DNA of 8,610 bases from Pseudolabrys sp. (GTDB taxonomy: Bacteria; Pseudomonadota; Alphaproteobacteria; Rhizobiales; Xanthobacteraceae). The DNA lies in assembly GCA_019246455.1 (NCBI GenBank), contig JAFAQJ010000039.1:1-8610 (forward strand), read 5' to 3'. The notes beneath the pieces were generated by a model. That model was given only the letters and a program-made list of their open reading frames with translations. It was not told the DNA's origin and made no database searches. This document shows, in pieces, positions 6,710 to 8,610 of this stretch. The position numbers and the translations under genes are program-made. Numbering within the stretch: the first letter of the stretch is position 1; every line of letters starts with the position of its first letter.

Positions 6710-6723
6710 GCTCAGCGCTGAGC
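6710..6723. repeat. perfect 14-bp palindrome between the M24 and DUF983 genes
   Basis: GCTCAGCGCTGAGC is its own reverse complement and lies in the 58-bp gap, nine bases before the first possible DUF983 start. It may be an operator, a partial transcript-end structure (no T-run follows) or chance. Confidence 0.45.
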
Positions 6724-6731
6724 CGACTTAT

Positions 6732-7187
6732 TTGTTGGAAAGCATCGAGGACGCATTGAGCCTGTCTGCAAATACTAAACTGCCACGTGACGCCCTGCAG
6801 ACGATCTGGCGCGGCTTTCGCGGCTACTGCCCGACCTGCGGTGAGGGCCGTCTGTTCAAGGCCTTTCTCAAGGTCAACGATCATTGTCCGGCCTGTGGCG
6901 AGGAGCTGCATCACCACCGCGCCGACGATTTTCCCGCATACCTCGTGATCGTCATTGTCGGCCACATCGTCGTCCCAATGGCGCTGTCGGCCGAGACGGC
7001 GTTCCACCCGGCATACTGGGTGCATTGGCTGTTGTGGTTGCCGCTCACTCTCGGGCTCACGCTTGGACTAATCCAGCCGGTGAAAGGCGCGGTCGTCGCC
7101 ATGCAATGGTATCTCGGGATGCACGGTTTCGAGTTGGCTAAAAAAGCGCGAGTTCTCGCGGCAGCACGGAATCCTGCGGCGTCCTGA
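6732..7187 (+). CDS. DUF983 family zinc-ribbon membrane protein
   Basis: A 151-residue protein of the DUF983 family, whose function is unknown. Two cysteine knuckles, CPTCGEG (33-39) and CPACGEE (52-58), can form a zinc ribbon. They are followed by the family signature HHHRADDFPAYLVIVIVGHIVVP (about 60-82), a first membrane span (about 69-88), and a second span (about 97-117, WVHWLLWLPLTLGLTLGL). The tail is basic and probably cytosolic. The start is uncertain: TTG at 6732 (used here) has no Shine-Dalgarno, while TTG at 6756 has GAGGA at 6747-6751 but only four bases of spacing and would remove eight residues before the conserved region. There is no in-frame ATG before the conserved region. 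It follows the M24 gene by 58 bases on the same strand, but a functional link is not evident; in related genomes DUF983 genes occur near many unrelated genes (from memory). Confidence 0.85.
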   Translation: MLESIEDALSLSANTKLPRDALQTIWRGFRGYCPTCGEGRLFKAFLKVNDHCPACGEELHHHRADDFPAYLVIVIVGHIVVPMALSAETAFHPAYWVHWLLWLPLTLGLTLGLIQPVKGAVVAMQWYLGMHGFELAKKARVLAAARNPAAS

Positions 7188-7198
7188 CGCAGGGATTT
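7170..7198 (+). terminator. weak terminator-like hairpin over the DUF983 stop
   Basis: AATCCTGCG (7170-7178) pairs with CGCAGGGATT (7188-7197) with one bulged G, enclosing a nine-base loop that contains the stop codon. Only TTT follows, so termination would be inefficient. Confidence 0.35.
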
Positions 7199-7225
7199 CG
7201 AGAGCGTGCGTTCCTTCGTTATGGG

Positions 7226-7342
7226 TTAGAGCGGCACTTGATGGGTCATCGCAGCGATCGCCAGTCCCACCACGACAAACAGCGCCGCCATAAACGCAAG
7301 CGCGATCATCAGAAAGAATCCGGACGCGGCGCTCTGTTCCAT
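7226..7342 (-). CDS. small single-span membrane protein, 38 residues
   Basis: A short leftward ORF starts at ATG 7342 and ends with TAA at 7228-7226. It has an excellent Shine-Dalgarno, GGGAGG at 7356-7351, eight bases from the start. The peptide begins MEQSAASG, then has one continuous hydrophobic stretch of about 24 residues (FFLMIALAFMAALFVVVGLAIAAM split over residues 9-32), and ends MTHQVPL. This is a classic one-helix small membrane protein, with a short acidic/neutral N-terminus and short polar tail. I do not recognise the family. It is convergent with the DUF983 gene, 38 bases away, and is preceded by 235 bp of non-coding DNA with inverted repeats. Good ribosome site, in-frame hydrophobic coherence and codon use support it; expression is not shown. 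Confidence 0.65.
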   Translation of the reverse strand: MEQSAASGFFLMIALAFMAALFVVVGLAIAAMTHQVPL

Positions 7343-7350
7343 GATGCCCA

Positions 7351-7356
7351 CCTCCC
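7351..7356 (-). promoter_or_regulatory. Shine-Dalgarno of the 38-residue membrane protein
   Basis: GGGAGG on the minus strand, eight bases before ATG 7342. It is one of the best ribosome sites in the window and the main reason for calling such a short gene. Confidence 0.7.
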
Positions 7357-7385
7357 AGTCCACGCGGTTAGGCATTGGTCGCCGG

Positions 7386-7413
7386 AGGTCTGCAAAAGGT
7401 TCAGAGCAGACCT
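7386..7413. promoter_or_regulatory. 8-bp inverted repeat upstream of the small membrane protein
   Basis: AGGTCTGC (7386-7393) and GCAGACCT (7406-7413) are perfect complements around a 12-base loop, 44 bases upstream of the small gene's start. It could be an operator or a leader hairpin in the leftward transcript. Role unknown. Confidence 0.4.
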
Positions 7414-7445
7414 GATGTTTATGGGCAATTTACTTGAGACCGATG

Positions 7446-7474
7446 GCGCACACCGATTGACTAACAATGTGCGC
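7446..7474. promoter_or_regulatory. 7-bp inverted repeat in the 7343-7577 gap
   Basis: GCGCACA (7446-7452) and TGTGCGC (7468-7474) flank a 15-base AT-richer spacer in the same gap. The spacing resembles a dimeric regulator site. I could not place a convincing promoter around it; a TTGACT hexamer (7457-7462) inside has no matching -10. Confidence 0.35.
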
Positions 7475-7532
7475 AGCCGCCGTTTTCCTCCCACAGGATT
7501 TAAATGGCGGCATGAATCCTCCACCTATGCAC

Positions 7533-7560
7533 AAAGGGCCGCGAAAGCGGCCCTTTTTTT
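7533..7560 (+). terminator. strong intrinsic terminator with GAAA loop
   Basis: AAAGGGCCGC (7533-7542), tetraloop GAAA (7543-7546), and GCGGCCCTTT (7547-7556) form a 10-bp stem, continued by more T to give seven in a row. The run of T is on the plus strand, yet the adjacent gene ends leftward at 7578, only 18 bases away. On the minus strand the stem is followed only by TTTGTGC, a weaker tail. It may act in both directions, or end an unseen rightward transcript. Confidence 0.8.
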
Positions 7561-7577
7561 CGTGGTGGAGGCTGCGG

Positions 7578-8528
7578 CTATTCGAGGCCGGTGCCGACAT
7601 TCTTGTTCTCCGGCGTGAGCTTCATGCCAGCAGCGAGCGCCATCGTTTCGGCGAGCGCCGCGAAGTCTTTCTGTAGATAGGCTTGCGGATCCTTCTGCAA
7701 TTGCGCCGCGCCGAAATGGCCTTGCAGTACTTCACGCGTCGCCGCCGTGACCGGCATCGGTACATCCCATTCGCGGCCCAATTCGAGCCCGAGATCGAGA
7801 TCCTTACGCAACAATTCCGGCGTGAAGGTCGTGGTCCAGTCGAGATTGACCAGGGCCGGTGTCTTGTAGGCCGTGAACATCGATCCCATGACGCCGTTGT
7901 TCATGAACGACAGGAAGGCGTGGCGCGGCACACCCATCTTGTTGGCAAGCAGCGTGATCTCGATCAAGTTCTCGATCACCACGCCGAGCATCACGTTGTG
8001 CGCGATCTTGCATATGCGTGCGAGTTCGCCATCGCCGACATAAGAGACGCCCTTCGGCGCGAACACCTCGATTAGCGGCATCGCTATCTTGGCATCGGCT
8101 TCGGGGCCCGACACCACCGCCGAGAGCTTGCCGGCCTTGATGACCTTGGCGTTACCCGACACCGGCGAAGCAATAAAGTTGACGCCCTTCTCGTTGAGCT
8201 TCTTGCGGATCGTGGCGGATTCCTCGACCGAGATCGACGAGCAGTCGACCAGCATCTTCGGCTTCTTGGCGCCGGTGAGTAGGCCGTCTTTGCCGAACAC
8301 GACTTCCTCGACATCCTTGCCGGTCGAGACGATCGCAAAGACAATGTCACAGTCCGCAAGCTCGCTTGGCTTGTCGACCAGTCTGCCGCCTTGTGCCGCG
8401 AGTGGCTCGGCCTTAGCGCGAGTACGGTTCCAGATCGTGACGTCATGGCCTGCTTTGAGCAGGCGCTCAATCATCGGGTAGCCCATGCGGCCCGCACCAA
8501 TCCAGCCGATCTTGTGCTTATTCGCCAT
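7578..8528 (-). CDS. NAD(P)-dependent beta-hydroxyacid dehydrogenase (3-hydroxyisobutyrate dehydrogenase / tartronate-semialdehyde or glyoxylate reductase family)
   Basis: A 316-residue member of the beta-hydroxyacid dehydrogenase family, which reversibly oxidises short 3-hydroxy acids or reduces semialdehydes and glyoxylate. It shows the Rossmann loop GWIGAGRMGYPM (8-19), strand-2 end WNRT (33-36), an Asn-Arg-Thr found in NADPH-preferring glyoxylate/succinic-semialdehyde reductases, the substrate loop SPVSGNAKVIKAGKLS (121-136, here Ser-Pro rather than the common Asp-Ala-Pro), and the catalytic Lys174 with Asn178 in ICKIAHN. KDL at 242-244 matches the conserved C-terminal Lys-Asp site. The start is ATG 8528 with GAGGAG at 8542-8537, eight bases upstream. 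It is a single-gene unit in the window. The exact substrate cannot be decided; 3-hydroxyisobutyrate, tartronate semialdehyde, glyoxylate and succinic semialdehyde are all open. Beyond the start, 8529-8610 is non-coding; no convincing promoter seen. Confidence 0.88.
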   Translation of the reverse strand: MANKHKIGWIGAGRMGYPMIERLLKAGHDVTIWNRTRAKAEPLAAQGGRLVDKPSELADCDIVFAIVSTGKDVEEVVFGKDGLLTGAKKPKMLVDCSSISVEESATIRKKLNEKGVNFIASPVSGNAKVIKAGKLSAVVSGPEADAKIAMPLIEVFAPKGVSYVGDGELARICKIAHNVMLGVVIENLIEITLLANKMGVPRHAFLSFMNNGVMGSMFTAYKTPALVNLDWTTTFTPELLRKDLDLGLELGREWDVPMPVTAATREVLQGHFGAAQLQKDPQAYLQKDFAALAETMALAAGMKLTPENKNVGTGLE

Positions 8529-8610
8529 GACGAAAACTCCTCAAATCCTGCAACTGTATTTGCGCCGCTCTCTAGCACAGCGCCGCGACCCTGCAACCCG
8601 GGCCAGGCGC

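Noticed and set aside
7309..7524. 71-codon minus-strand frame starting with GTG upstream of the small gene
   Set aside because: It covers the Shine-Dalgarno and start of the 38-residue ORF in another frame and has no coherent composition.
7238..7618. 126-codon plus-strand frame over the small membrane gene and terminator
   Set aside because: It reads straight through a strong intrinsic terminator and into the dehydrogenase gene, and has no ribosome site or recognisable content.

Overview
The window is GC-rich, dense, ordinary-looking bacterial chromosome. The protein families, the base composition and the benzoate-CoA-ligase, serine-glyoxylate aminotransferase and DUF983 set suggest an alphaproteobacterium, most likely of the order Rhizobiales/Hyphomicrobiales (Bradyrhizobium, Rhodopseudomonas or Xanthobacteraceae-like). 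This assignment is inference from remembered family resemblance; no rRNA or marker gene is present. I see no mobile element, CRISPR array, tRNA or prophage sequence.

Layout from left to right. (1) The first 141 bases are the 5' end of a leftward FAD-dependent oxidoreductase gene that runs off the window. (2) A 234-bp divergent intergenic region with inverted repeats separates it from a rightward class V aminotransferase (serine-glyoxylate aminotransferase type, 376-1584), which ends at a strong hairpin terminator shared with the converging gene. (3) A leftward two-gene operon follows: a benzoate-CoA-ligase-family acyl-CoA synthetase (2436-4037) and an alpha/beta hydrolase (1636-2436), joined by a TAATG stop/start overlap. 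(4) Across a 71-bp divergent promoter region lie two rightward genes: a short MetE-type zinc methyltransferase with only the catalytic domain (4109-5272) and a DddP/creatinase-like M24 family protein (5372-6673). (5) A DUF983 zinc-ribbon membrane protein (6732-7187) follows. (6) A small leftward ORF encodes a 38-residue single-span membrane protein (7226-7342). (7) After 235 bp of non-coding DNA with two inverted repeats and a textbook terminator comes a leftward beta-hydroxyacid dehydrogenase of the 3-hydroxyisobutyrate dehydrogenase / glyoxylate-tartronate-semialdehyde reductase family (7578-8528).

How the genes may work together. The FAD oxidoreductase, aminotransferase and beta-hydroxyacid dehydrogenase are all compatible with two- and three-carbon hydroxy/keto-acid metabolism (glycolate, glyoxylate, serine, hydroxypyruvate, tartronate semialdehyde). 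The ligase and hydrolase look like activation and processing of an aromatic or similar carboxylic acid as its CoA thioester. The MetE-like and M24 proteins are both members of families with substrates beyond their textbook ones (methyl or epoxide transfer; DMSP or creatine-type cleavage), and their substrates here are unknown. The neighbourhood reads as a catabolic/accessory metabolic segment. I do not see a clear undescribed defence or mobile system. The most interesting items are the M24 protein with a Cys in place of a metal-binding Asp, the catalytic-domain-only MetE paralogue divergent from the ligase operon, the unannotated-size membrane peptide, and the structured intergenic regions.
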